Assembly: GCA_021786815.1 (NCBI GenBank)
Contig: JAJYMR010000024.1
Span: 1-14,528 of the forward strand
Length of the DNA stretch: 14,528 bases
Reading direction: 5' to 3'
From: Deltaproteobacteria bacterium
Lineage (GTDB): Bacteria; Desulfobacterota; Binatia; Binatales; Binataceae
Shown piece by piece: positions 1 to 7,961 of this stretch. The translations under genes were made by a program, and so were the position numbers. The number at the start of each line of letters is the position of its first letter. Position 1 is the stretch's first letter. Below the pieces are notes generated by a model, which was given only the letters and a program-made list of their open reading frames with translations, had not been told where the DNA came from and ran no database searches.

Positions 1-138
1 CGGCGAGATGGATGGATTCATCTTGAGATTGGACAGGAAATCGCCCGGCACCATCGACATCACGAGAAACGAGATGAACGTGATCCCGATGAGCAGCGGG
101 ATCATGTTGATGACGCGTTTGACGATGAATCTTCCCAT
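1..138 (-). CDS. ABC transporter permease, DppB/OppB type (N-terminal fragment)
   Basis: This is the first 46 codons of a gene that continues past the left edge of the window. The peptide begins MGRFIVKRVINMIPLLIG and continues through a hydrophobic stretch into a V-P-G-D motif near residue 31. That layout (basic start, first membrane helix, then xPGD) is the usual N-terminus of DppB/OppB-type inner-membrane permeases that import peptides or related solutes with a family 5 binding protein. It starts 34 bases after the stop of such a binding protein on the same strand, so the two very likely work together. The ATG at 138 fits the family's N-terminus. A GAGG lies directly against it, too close for an ideal ribosome site, so translation may depend on coupling. 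The real substrate cannot be told from this fragment. Confidence 0.85.
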   Translation of the reverse strand, partial: MGRFIVKRVINMIPLLIGITFISFLVMSMVPGDFLSNLKMNPSISP

Positions 139-172
139 CCTCGGGCCAGCCGAAGTCCTTGTGCGCGCGCGC

Positions 173-1894
173 TCAGCTCTCCCGGAACTGAATCAGTTCG
201 GGACGATACATGCCCCAGACCGTGTCGCGATAGTTCTCGAGCGTTTTCCTGTACGCGTCGTACTGGACCTGGCGCACCGTCTCGATTACCGCGAGCTGGT
301 CGTGAAGTATCTCCTGGATTCGCCAGTAGTACGGAGCGCGCTCCTTGATGTTCATCACCGAAGCGCCCTCGTCGAGAAGCTTGTCGATCTCGGCCTCCCA
401 CGGCGTGGCCGGCGTCTTCTGGTTCGGATACCAGAGATGCAGATTGCCAGACGAGCGCAGGAAATTTGCGCCATTGTTTGGCTCGATCGTGCCGGTGAAA
501 CCGATCAGCACGCAGTCCCAGTCGAAACTGTCGCTGAGCTTGTCGACGAGCGTTGTGAATTCCAGCGGCCGGTAGTTGACCTTGATTCCGAGCGTCTTCA
601 GGTCCTGCAGGTACATCGCGCACATCTGGTCGCGTATCGCCACACCGGTGTTGGTCGTCAGATCGAACTCGAGCCGGTTGCCGGCCGGATCGACCCGCAC
701 GCCGGGGCGTGCGAGATGGTAACCGGCGGACTCCAGGATGCCGGCCGCGCGCTTCAGGTCGTAGGCGTAGTCCTTCAGGTTCGGGTTATGGAAGATCTTG
801 TTCGCAGGTGAAACGTCGGAAACCGCGGGTACCGCAAGACCCTGGAAGCAGAGGTTGATCATCCCCTGCTTGTCCACCGAATGGGCCATCGCGCGCAGGA
901 AGTTCAGATCGGTGAACCATTTGAGCTTCGGGCTTGTCCGGCCGCCGCGCACGTAATGGCGCGGGTTGCGGTTGAAGCAGAAGAACAGCGAGCCCGTGTC
1001 GATTCCGATCTTCTGAACATCGATGTCGAGCGATTTCGCCTTGTCGAGCAGATCGGCGACTTCTTCGGGCCGCGGCGAGTAAACGTCGGTCTGCCCGGCC
1101 AGGAACTTGAGATAGGCGGCGTTCTGGTCCTGCACTATCAGCACCGTCTGCCCGCGAAGCCGCGGGAGTACATCGCCCCGCTCGGCGCGCATCCAGTAGC
1201 CGCGATTGCGCCGGAACTGCATCATCTGCGCGGGCACGTAGCGCGTCAAATCATAAGGACCGAGCCCGACCATCTCGCGCGGCGGCGTGTTGATATTCCA
1301 GGTCTGGTTGAATTTGCCGGCCTTCAGAGCGGGCTCAAGAACATGCGCCGGAATAATGGGAAAGCCTATCGCATAGAGCAGCGGCGCAAACGGCTTCGGG
1401 AGCCGCATCACGACCGTGTGGTCATCGGGAGCTTCGGCGATGATCGGTTTCCCTTCGACAGTCAGACTCGGTCGGATGCTGTTCGGAACCTTCGGATCGT
1501 AGATGGTGGCGAGGCTGAACACGACGTCGCGCGCGGTGAAGGGCTTGCCGTCGGGCCACTTGATGCTGCGCAGCAGATGGAACGTGATCGTCCGTCCACC
1601 GTCGCCGATGTCCCAACTCTGCGCAAGCGCTGACTCCGGCAGCGTGGTCATCGGGTTGATATTGACCAGACCGTCGAAGATCCGTCCGGTCACTTCTCCC
1701 GAAGCGGAGTCGGTTACGAGGATTGGATTGAAGGTGCGCGGATCGCTGATGGTGGAGCTGTAGAGGATCTGCTGTTCGGCATGATTGAAGGACGGATACT
1801 CGACGTGGCATCCGGCCGCGCCAATCCCGGCCGCGGCCGCAAGCGCAATCTTGAGGAAATTGCGCCGATTGATTTCGTCCTTGCCGCTAGCCAT
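173..1894 (-). CDS. ABC transporter substrate-binding protein, family 5 (oligopeptide/dipeptide type), Tat lipoprotein
   Basis: This 573-residue protein captures the solute for an ABC importer on the periplasmic side of the inner membrane. The N-terminus has a twin-arginine motif (R10-R11-N-F-L-K), a hydrophobic stretch and a lipobox A-A-G-C with Cys29, so it looks like a Tat-exported lipoprotein. The mature part follows the SBP family 5 plan: an early segment with D-P-R-T-F-N-P near residue 52, then F-D-G-L-V, then W-P-D-G-K-P-F-T-A-R-D-V-V-F-S near residue 115, and later alternating lobes ending in a helical C-terminus. The length is normal for the family. The ATG at 1894 sits inside the end of the upstream lipoprotein gene (8-base overlap, ATGGCTAG), with no clear Shine-Dalgarno, suggesting translational coupling. 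The permease follows 34 bases downstream. Peptide is the default guess for the ligand, but family 5 also binds nickel, sugars and other solutes. Confidence 0.92.
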   Translation of the reverse strand: MASGKDEINRRNFLKIALAAAAGIGAAGCHVEYPSFNHAEQQILYSSTISDPRTFNPILVTDSASGEVTGRIFDGLVNINPMTTLPESALAQSWDIGDGGRTITFHLLRSIKWPDGKPFTARDVVFSLATIYDPKVPNSIRPSLTVEGKPIIAEAPDDHTVVMRLPKPFAPLLYAIGFPIIPAHVLEPALKAGKFNQTWNINTPPREMVGLGPYDLTRYVPAQMMQFRRNRGYWMRAERGDVLPRLRGQTVLIVQDQNAAYLKFLAGQTDVYSPRPEEVADLLDKAKSLDIDVQKIGIDTGSLFFCFNRNPRHYVRGGRTSPKLKWFTDLNFLRAMAHSVDKQGMINLCFQGLAVPAVSDVSPANKIFHNPNLKDYAYDLKRAAGILESAGYHLARPGVRVDPAGNRLEFDLTTNTGVAIRDQMCAMYLQDLKTLGIKVNYRPLEFTTLVDKLSDSFDWDCVLIGFTGTIEPNNGANFLRSSGNLHLWYPNQKTPATPWEAEIDKLLDEGASVMNIKERAPYYWRIQEILHDQLAVIETVRQVQYDAYRKTLENYRDTVWGMYRPELIQFRES

Positions 1895-2771
1895 CGAACA
1901 CGCCGCGCACGCCTTTCACCATCCCGATATCGAGCCGCTTCGCGCCGGGACCGGGTGTCAGCACGAACAGCGAATCGGGAAGGTTTCCGTTGATTATCGG
2001 ACGGCTGTAGTTGAACTTCACGTGGCTGTGCGCGAGGGGAAAATCGGCCTCCACCTCGTACGGGAACATCACGCCGCCGATATCGCGATAATCGCGATAT
2101 CGCACCTCGTAACTCGTGGCTCCGCCGGCAAGGCGCTCACGCACCAGCGCCAGTTCTCCGCCCTCGAATCCAAGGTCGCACTCGCTCCCGTCCGTCTCAC
2201 GATAAGTCGCGACGAGCATTCCGTTCACTGTGTTGACGGAAACCGGCGCCGAGGAATTCGAGCCGCCCGGCGCGATCCCCATCAGAAGCCGCACGGCGTC
2301 GCGCGGCGCCATCGGGATTCGCGCAAACCTGTCGAGCGTCGCGGCGTTCGCCGTCCCGTCAATCAGCGTGTTCTTCGAGGGCTCGAAAATCTGGAGCTTT
2401 GCGTCGCGCGCCGCGACCACCAGTGCGACACCGAAAGGCGTAAGCGCCTCGACCCGCAGGTCCGCCGGCCGGCGCATCGCGATCTCCTCGCGCGCCTTAA
2501 TCTGCTGTCCGCCCGCGCGATATTCCATCACCGCGCCGGTGCTCATCGACTCGATTTGCTGGTCGCGGCGCGAGAGCGCCTCGGTGAGATGGGCCAGGGC
2601 CGCGGCGCCGGGACGGGCGGCCGCGGGAGCGGGCGGCGCTATCCTTGCCGCGCATCCGGCCAGCACGAGCGTGGCGAGTATCGCGGCAGCCGCGACCGTG
2701 CTGCGCCTTGGGCTTTGGCTTCGGTGGCTAATGGGTGCGCGTCGCGGTAGCCGCCGAGCCGTTGATCGCAT
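1887..2771 (-). CDS. LolA/DUF4292-like lipoprotein
   Basis: The product is a 294-residue predicted lipoprotein. A long arginine-rich N-terminus (about 24 residues) leads to a hydrophobic run and the lipobox L-A-G-C with Cys40. The mature part shows features of the LolA/LolB-like fold seen in DUF4292 proteins: an R-R-P-A-D-L-R-V-E-A-L-T-P-F-G strand pair near residues 79-93, a 'lysine-leucine-phenylalanine' type strand (K-L-Q-I-F-E-P) and C-terminal strands with Y-R-D-Y-R and P-Y-E-V-E. Such proteins bind lipid or lipoprotein acyl chains in the envelope, but the function of the DUF4292 group is not established. The start at 2771 overlaps the TPR gene by 44 bases. It is the only usable in-frame start before the lipobox, and an AGGA lies 8 bases upstream of it. 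The gene lies between the TPR lipoprotein and the ABC binding protein in one operon. Family assignment is by pattern and moderately sure. Confidence 0.75.
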   Translation of the reverse strand: MRSTARRLPRRAPISHRSQSPRRSTVAAAAILATLVLAGCAARIAPPAPAAARPGAAALAHLTEALSRRDQQIESMSTGAVMEYRAGGQQIKAREEIAMRRPADLRVEALTPFGVALVVAARDAKLQIFEPSKNTLIDGTANAATLDRFARIPMAPRDAVRLLMGIAPGGSNSSAPVSVNTVNGMLVATYRETDGSECDLGFEGGELALVRERLAGGATSYEVRYRDYRDIGGVMFPYEVEADFPLAHSHVKFNYSRPIINGNLPDSLFVLTPGPGAKRLDIGMVKGVRGVFDG

Positions 2772-4521
2772 TTTTGAGGTCCTGAATTTTGTCCTTCAGC
2801 CGTGCGATCTGGTCGGTCTCGCTGGCCCGTTTGAGCGCGTCGACGTACTCGTGGGAGGCCTCTTTCAGGTCGCCGACCTTGCGGTAGGCGTCGCCCAGAT
2901 GCTCGGTGATGGTGGGATCGTTGCCACTCAGGTTGACGGCGCGCTCCAACTGCTCGATCGCCTTCTTGTACTCGCCCTTCTGGTAATAAACCCAGCCGAG
3001 GCTGTCGATATAAAAACCGTCTTCGGGCTCGATATCGAGAGCGCGCTTGACCAGGCGTTCGGCCTCGTCAAGATTCTTGCCTTGCTCCGCATAGGTGTAG
3101 CCGAGGTAATTGAGCGCCTGGGCGTTGTCGGGATTGAGCTCGATCGCCTTTCGCATCTCGGCCATCCCGGCCTCGCGCTGATGGTCTTCGTCGAGCAGCG
3201 CGCCGAGCGTGAAATGGTACTTGTCGTTTTTGGGGTTGAGTTCGACCATCTTGCGCGCGAGCGCAATCGCGTCGGTATAGTCCTTTTTCTCCTGGTAAAC
3301 CCCGACCAGGAAACCCATCATCTCAGCATTGTTCGGGTGCTTCTTGATCGCCTGCTTGAGCGCGGCGATTGCGCCGTCGTAGTTCTTGTCCTTGTCGTAC
3401 AGATAGGCGAGCTGCAAACGCGACTCGACGTAATGATCGTTGTTCTCGGGAATCTTGCCAAATTCCTCGATCGCCTTGTCCTTCTCGTTCAGTTCCGTAT
3501 AGACGGTTCCGAGGTAATAGCGCACCCGGTGGTTATTGGGCTGGGCGGCGAGCACCAGATTGAACTCGGTTGCGGCCTGATCGAAATCACCGCGTTCGAA
3601 ATAGAGAAGGCCTATCTTGGTGCGCGTGTCGGCGGGGTCGGTCTGGATGGCCTCCAGATGCTTCAGTTGGTTGAGCGCCTGGTCGTAATTTTTTTGCCCG
3701 ACATACAACTCGGCGAGGCGTTTGCGCACGATCTGGTTGTTCGGGTTCGCCTGGAGGACTTTCTTGTAGTACTTGATGGCCTCCTTGGGCTTGCCCTCGA
3801 TTTCGCGCAGCACCGCAAGGTCGAGCAGCACCAGTTCCGACTGCGGATTCAGGTCGAGCGCCTTCTTGTAATATTTTTCGGCGCCGGCGTAATTCTTTTC
3901 GACCACCAGCACACGCGCCGCGTAGTAGTAGCCGAGGAACGAGCTCGGATCGAGCACGATCAGCTTCTTGAAGATCGCTTCGGCCTTCTCGTACTTGTGC
4001 TGCTTGGCATAGAGCGTGCCCAGGTACAGGTAGGCTTCCTGGCTGCTCGGATCGAGCTTGATTATCGACTTGTATTGCCGCTCGGCGATGTCGTTCTTGC
4101 CGAGCGCCGAGTTGATTCCGGCGCCAAGCAGCAGCGCGTGAACCGACTTCGGGTCGATGGTGGTCGCGCGGTCGACCTGCCGCAGCGCGTCCCCGAGACG
4201 CCCGTCGCGCACGTACATCGTGGCGAGCATCACGCGCAGCGTCGCATTGTCGGGGTCGTACTTGACCGCCTGTTCGAGCGCCGCGACCGCTTCCTTGCGG
4301 TCGCCGTCGTTAATCGCGGCCTCGGCGCGCAGGAACGCGCCCATCGCCTTCGCGGAATCGGGTATTTTTATAAAGGGGACGCCGCCGAACGGGCTTTGCT
4401 TCCCGGCGCTGGCAGTCTCGACCGAATGGCCGCCATTGCCCGCCATCCTGCCGCAACCGACAAAGGCAGCACAGACCGCAGCCAACAACACCAGCGCGGA
4501 CCTTACGCCAACTCGTAGCAT
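2728..4521 (-). CDS. TPR-repeat lipoprotein
   Basis: This large (597-residue) protein is built almost entirely of tetratricopeptide repeats, helical hairpins used for protein-protein docking. I chose the ATG at 4521 because it gives a compact lipoprotein signal (basic M-L-R-V-G-V-R start, hydrophobic core, F-V-G-C with Cys23). An in-frame ATG at 4563 would add 14 residues and make the charged region unusually long. After a roughly 30-residue linker rich in G, S and K come about fourteen 34-residue repeats, with the recurring pattern of Y-x-x-G at the first helix and D/N-P-x-N/S at the repeat ends. A 40-residue charged helical tail with few hydrophobics ends the protein. It heads the operon with the LolA-like lipoprotein and ABC importer genes, and overlaps the next gene by 44 bases. 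An envelope scaffold is the likely role. The binding partner is unknown. Confidence 0.93.
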   Translation of the reverse strand: MLRVGVRSALVLLAAVCAAFVGCGRMAGNGGHSVETASAGKQSPFGGVPFIKIPDSAKAMGAFLRAEAAINDGDRKEAVAALEQAVKYDPDNATLRVMLATMYVRDGRLGDALRQVDRATTIDPKSVHALLLGAGINSALGKNDIAERQYKSIIKLDPSSQEAYLYLGTLYAKQHKYEKAEAIFKKLIVLDPSSFLGYYYAARVLVVEKNYAGAEKYYKKALDLNPQSELVLLDLAVLREIEGKPKEAIKYYKKVLQANPNNQIVRKRLAELYVGQKNYDQALNQLKHLEAIQTDPADTRTKIGLLYFERGDFDQAATEFNLVLAAQPNNHRVRYYLGTVYTELNEKDKAIEEFGKIPENNDHYVESRLQLAYLYDKDKNYDGAIAALKQAIKKHPNNAEMMGFLVGVYQEKKDYTDAIALARKMVELNPKNDKYHFTLGALLDEDHQREAGMAEMRKAIELNPDNAQALNYLGYTYAEQGKNLDEAERLVKRALDIEPEDGFYIDSLGWVYYQKGEYKKAIEQLERAVNLSGNDPTITEHLGDAYRKVGDLKEASHEYVDALKRASETDQIARLKDKIQDLKNAINGSAATATRTH

Positions 4522-4645
4522 CCAGTGGGAATTCCGTGAGCGACCCTGAATCACAGCTAACATGGCGGTACCGGAGCGTCAACCGAACTACGTTTTGCAC
4601 GGACTCGCAGCCCGAGCCATGCCCCGTGCGGTCGGAGTACCCATC

Positions 4646-4651
4646 ATTATA
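4646..4651 (-). promoter_or_regulatory. Possible -10 element for the TPR lipoprotein operon
   Basis: Read on the minus strand, these bases are TATAAT, a perfect sigma-70 -10 consensus. The position is about 125 bases before the chosen TPR lipoprotein start, in the divergent intergenic region. No good -35 element is seen 16-18 bases upstream (the segment there reads GTCGCG), so this is a weak call based on one hexamer. Confidence 0.25.
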
Positions 4652-4757
4652 GACGTTTCGCGCCCCAACGCGACGATATTCAGGATTGTTTTTTTTCCTT
4701 CTTCTTGCACCGCCCTTTCGCACTCGGATAGAGCGTGATGCCGGAGTCGCGCGAAAT

Positions 4758-6167
4758 TTGAATCCAGAGACTGTCACGCATGGCCAGCGCCCTGGCACGC
4801 CGGGCGCCGGTCCTGGACCGCTCGCCCGCGCCGGACGGCGGCTTGGGCTGCTGCCGCTGGTATGCGTGATGTATTTGGTCATCAGCGGCGGCGCCTACGG
4901 ACTCGAAGACGCGGTCCATATCGCAGGCCCCAAGCTCGCCATCCTGCTCTGCCTGCTCGTTCCCCTGACGCTCAGTCTACCGACCGGCCTGATGGCGGCG
5001 GAACTGACCGCATTGATGCCCGTGGAGGGCGGTTTCTATTTCTGGGTAAAGGAGGGGCTGGGACCGTTCGCCGGGTTTGCCGAAGCCTACTTCACGCTCC
5101 TGTACACCGCCGTTGACATGGCGATCTACCCGGTGCTGTTCACGAGCTACCTGGGGTTCCTGATGCCGGTTTCGCCGGCGGCACAGGTAACGCTGGCCGT
5201 TTCCGTGGTGTGGTTCGCAGGATTTCTCAATCTTGCGGGAATCCGCCCGGTCGGGTTCACCTCGGTCCTGCTCGCCGCGCTTCTGTTGTCGCCGATGGCG
5301 GCGCTGGTGCTCGCCGGTCTTCCGCGGCTCGTCCACTTCGTCGCGCCGGCCGAGCCGCTTTTTCCGCCGGACGCCGCGGGCGCGCTTGGAGCGGGCCTTA
5401 CGATGGTCATCTGGAATTTCTCCGGATGGGAGAACCTGAGCGTGGTGGCGGGCGAAATAGAGGACGCGCGACGCAACTACCTGCGCGCAATCGTCGTGAC
5501 CATCCCGCTGGTCGTCGCAGGCTACGTGCTTCCGCTGCTGGTCTCGGTGTCGGGGAGCGTGAGCACGGCCCGGTGGCGTATCGGGTGGTTTTCGCACGTC
5601 GGAACGGCGGTCGGCGGGCCGATGCTCGGAGCAGCGCTCGCGGTCGGAGGCGCGATGATGGCGTTCTCGGTGTTCGAGGCCGCGATGCTATGGGTGTCGC
5701 GGATGCCGTACGTGCTCTCGCGCGAGGGCTATCTGCCCGGCGCGTTCGGCGAGGTGTGGCATGCCACGGCGGCGCCGTGGAAATCGATCGTGCTTTCCTG
5801 CGCAGTCTTCACCCTGCTCGTCCCGCTTGGATTCGTTGCGCTGGTGGTGCTCGACGTCTTCTTTTACATGGCCGCGTTGGTGCTGGAGATGGCGGCGATG
5901 GTGCGGCTGAGAAGGCTTCGGCCCGAGCGCGAGGGGATTTTCCGCGTTGGCGGAGGGAAGTTCGGGCTTTACCTGGTGGCGGCGCTTCCGATTCTGACCT
6001 GGCTTGCGACGTTCGGCCTGGCGATGTCGCACGGGGATGGCCACGGAGATTTCCTGATCGCAATCGCGCTCTGTGCGACCGCATGGCCGGCGTATGCGGT
6101 CGCACGCCGTCGCTACGGCGGCCCGGCGGACACCGCCGACACACGCATCGTTACTTCCGAAACCTGA
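4758..6167 (+). CDS. APC superfamily permease, similar to polyamine uptake (PUT/PHS-type) transporters
   Basis: This is an inner-membrane transporter of about 469 residues with roughly 12 hydrophobic helices, the size and plan of the amino acid-polyamine-organocation superfamily. The first helix carries S-G-G-A-Y-G-L-E-D-A-V, the broken-helix substrate motif, and is very like the SGGPFGxEDSV segment remembered from plant polyamine uptake transporters. Further family-like pieces are A-E-L-T-A-L-M-P then G-G-F-Y-F-W, A-I-Y-P-V-L-F-T-S-Y-L, W-N-F-S-G-W-E-N-L-S-V-V-A-G-E-I-E, and a late R-L-R-R-L-R-P-E loop. Likely substrates are polyamines or amino acids taken up with protons. No ATG lies in frame before the first helix. 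A TTG at 4758 with GGAG 11 bases upstream is the best start; another TTG at 4686 is preceded immediately by AGGA and followed by a T8 run. The gene converges on the glycosyltransferase at 6183 with a 15-base gap. Confidence 0.88.
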   Translation: MNPETVTHGQRPGTPGAGPGPLARAGRRLGLLPLVCVMYLVISGGAYGLEDAVHIAGPKLAILLCLLVPLTLSLPTGLMAAELTALMPVEGGFYFWVKEGLGPFAGFAEAYFTLLYTAVDMAIYPVLFTSYLGFLMPVSPAAQVTLAVSVVWFAGFLNLAGIRPVGFTSVLLAALLLSPMAALVLAGLPRLVHFVAPAEPLFPPDAAGALGAGLTMVIWNFSGWENLSVVAGEIEDARRNYLRAIVVTIPLVVAGYVLPLLVSVSGSVSTARWRIGWFSHVGTAVGGPMLGAALAVGGAMMAFSVFEAAMLWVSRMPYVLSREGYLPGAFGEVWHATAAPWKSIVLSCAVFTLLVPLGFVALVVLDVFFYMAALVLEMAAMVRLRRLRPEREGIFRVGGGKFGLYLVAALPILTWLATFGLAMSHGDGHGDFLIAIALCATAWPAYAVARRRYGGPADTADTRIVTSET

Positions 6168-6182
6168 CTTCGCGCCCGGGCG

Positions 6183-7961
6183 CTATCGCGCAACGAGCCG
6201 GTACAAAAGAACCACCCTTTCGTTGCGGATCGGCTGGATATCGAAGGACGCGTTCAGACGGTCCATCTCGGCGCTCAGGAGATCTCCATAGCCCCGGCTC
6301 TCGGGCGCGGCCAGCAGCAGGTAAACCTTGCGTCCCGCGCGGGCGGCATCCGCAAGAGCAGAGACCTCCGCGTCGTTGACGCGCTCACCGTCGAAAACGA
6401 CCGGCGGCACCGCACCCGTCCATCCCCTGGAGCGCTTCGCGTAAAGCCGGGCCAGATGGTAGTCGGTGAACTGTTCGCCCGGGTCGAACGAATTGAATCC
6501 CACAAGCCGCGTTCCGTTGCGGGGCAGATAAAGCTCCAGGAACTGCAGCGACACGTTGCTCACCACGGTCGAATCGCGTCCGAGGTTTCGCCCAATCCGA
6601 GCCAGCGCGGGTACCATCCGCGACGGCGCCGGCTGTGCGGCCAAGCGCGCCGCCGTCTCTGTGAGAATCGAGAAGACAAGCAAAAGATCGAGAGTAAACA
6701 CCGCCGCCATCGCGGCAAGGTCCCAACTGGAGCGTCGCCGCGCGCTCGCAAGCACGTTCATCCTGCGGTTCGCGGCGACGACGCCGTAACCTGCCGCCGC
6801 AAAGACGATAAAGCAGGCAGGCAGGATGAAGGCGATTTCCGTGAAGAAGTACACCATGTACACGGCGACCAACGGCGCAAGGAAACCGAGCCCGAACCAT
6901 GTCACCCGCCGCGTCATCCGGCTTTGAGACGGCCTCAACGCGGCCGCGATACCGACTACGGCGAAGACCGCCGCGGCGAAAGGGTAAAGGATATAGCGCG
7001 CGACGCCCGGATCCCCGAGCATCCCGTCCAGTCCCGCCAGCGCGAACGAATATGAAATAAGGTTGCCGTGCGGATTTCGCGGCATCGTCGGGCCGAGCAG
7101 AAAGCGAAGCCCGAACGTGCGCGAGAGCCGGCCGTAAACCTCAGGCACCCAGAACACATATCCGCTCTTGAGCGCGTCGCCCAGGCAGCGCAGATTCTCC
7201 CATCCCTGCCACAGCGGAAATAACGCAAGCGCCGCCGCCATCGCGGCCGCCGGCGCAATCCATCTGCGTACCGATCCGCTCGGCGGCACCATCGCGAGCG
7301 CAATCCCGAGCCCAACGAGCATCGTCGCGTTCGTCGGGCGGATTATGATGCTAAACCCGCTGAGCAGCCCGAATATCGCCGCGGACGCGAGCATCGCGCC
7401 ACGCCGCGCTTCATCGGGCTCCGATTCGGTTGCGTAACAGAGCGCGAGCGCCGCAAGGATCGTCACCGTCAGCGTCGGCACGTCGCTCATCACCAGCGTC
7501 GAGTAGGTGATGAACAGTGGCGAGGCCGCCAGGACGAGCGCGCCGATGAACGCGCTTGGGCGGTCGAATATTCGAAGCGCCAGGAGATACAGCGCGGCGA
7601 TCGCCAGCAGGCCCATCGCGACCGTCGCGTAACAGAGCCGCTCAGGCTTTTGTCCCAGTATCGGATACGCCGCCGCGAGCATCAGCGGGTAGCCATCGGT
7701 GTACCTTGGAGGGTATGAATAGCCACCAAAGTGAAGAACCGGGCCGATACCGCGATCGATATTCACAGCGACAGCCGCATACTCGAGGCCGTCGGGCCAC
7801 GGCATGAACTCGGCGCCACGCCTGAAGCCGCTTCGCGCGAAGAGCAGGATAGCGAAGCCGAGCAATATCGCGAGCAGGGCCGCGTCCACCGCTCTGAGTC
7901 TCGCTCCGGCTGAGGCAGACGGGGAAGTCGGGGGTTTTCGGGATGGGGCGAGCTTCGTCAA
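6183..7961 (-). CDS. GT-C fold membrane glycosyltransferase (ArnT/PMT-like, family 39 type)
   Basis: The protein of about 592 residues has many hydrophobic helices (about ten or more) and a short C-terminal soluble part, like polytopic GT-C enzymes that take sugar from a polyprenyl phosphate donor outside the inner membrane. After the first helix comes W-P-D-G-L-E-Y-A-A-V-A, the acidic first loop where GT-C enzymes carry the catalytic aspartate, then P-P-R-Y-T-D-G-Y-P-L-M-L-A-A, a typical second motif. A D-V-P-T-L element in a later loop is also common in the family. The start is chosen as TTG 7961 because GGAG sits 6 bases upstream. GTG 7976 and GTG 7889 are alternatives, and a longer form beginning at 8177 lacks family-like sequence. 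The acceptor is unknown. The gene is divergent from a second glycosyltransferase and overlaps its start by 19 bases with this choice. Confidence 0.82.
   Translation of the reverse strand: MTKLAPSRKPPTSPSASAGARLRAVDAALLAILLGFAILLFARSGFRRGAEFMPWPDGLEYAAVAVNIDRGIGPVLHFGGYSYPPRYTDGYPLMLAAAYPILGQKPERLCYATVAMGLLAIAALYLLALRIFDRPSAFIGALVLAASPLFITYSTLVMSDVPTLTVTILAALALCYATESEPDEARRGAMLASAAIFGLLSGFSIIIRPTNATMLVGLGIALAMVPPSGSVRRWIAPAAAMAAALALFPLWQGWENLRCLGDALKSGYVFWVPEVYGRLSRTFGLRFLLGPTMPRNPHGNLISYSFALAGLDGMLGDPGVARYILYPFAAAVFAVVGIAAALRPSQSRMTRRVTWFGLGFLAPLVAVYMVYFFTEIAFILPACFIVFAAAGYGVVAANRRMNVLASARRRSSWDLAAMAAVFTLDLLLVFSILTETAARLAAQPAPSRMVPALARIGRNLGRDSTVVSNVSLQFLELYLPRNGTRLVGFNSFDPGEQFTDYHLARLYAKRSRGWTGAVPPVVFDGERVNDAEVSALADAARAGRKVYLLLAAPESRGYGDLLSAEMDRLNASFDIQPIRNERVVLLYRLVAR

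Noticed and set aside
2230..4518. 762-codon open frame on the plus strand
   Set aside because: It lies opposite the TPR and LolA-like genes, which have clear repeats and lipoboxes. The plus-strand peptide is low-complexity L/V/R sequence typical of an antisense shadow in high-GC DNA.
4655..4696. TCGCG/CGCGA hairpin followed by a T8 run, possible terminator
   Set aside because: The stem is only five pairs, the T run begins about 16 bases after it, and the site lies upstream of genes on both strands, where no transcript would need to end.
6172..6183. Perfect 12-base palindrome GCGCCCGGGCGC between convergent genes
   Set aside because: Folding leaves only a four-pair stem with a four-base loop and there is no T run; GC-rich palindromes of this size are expected in such DNA.
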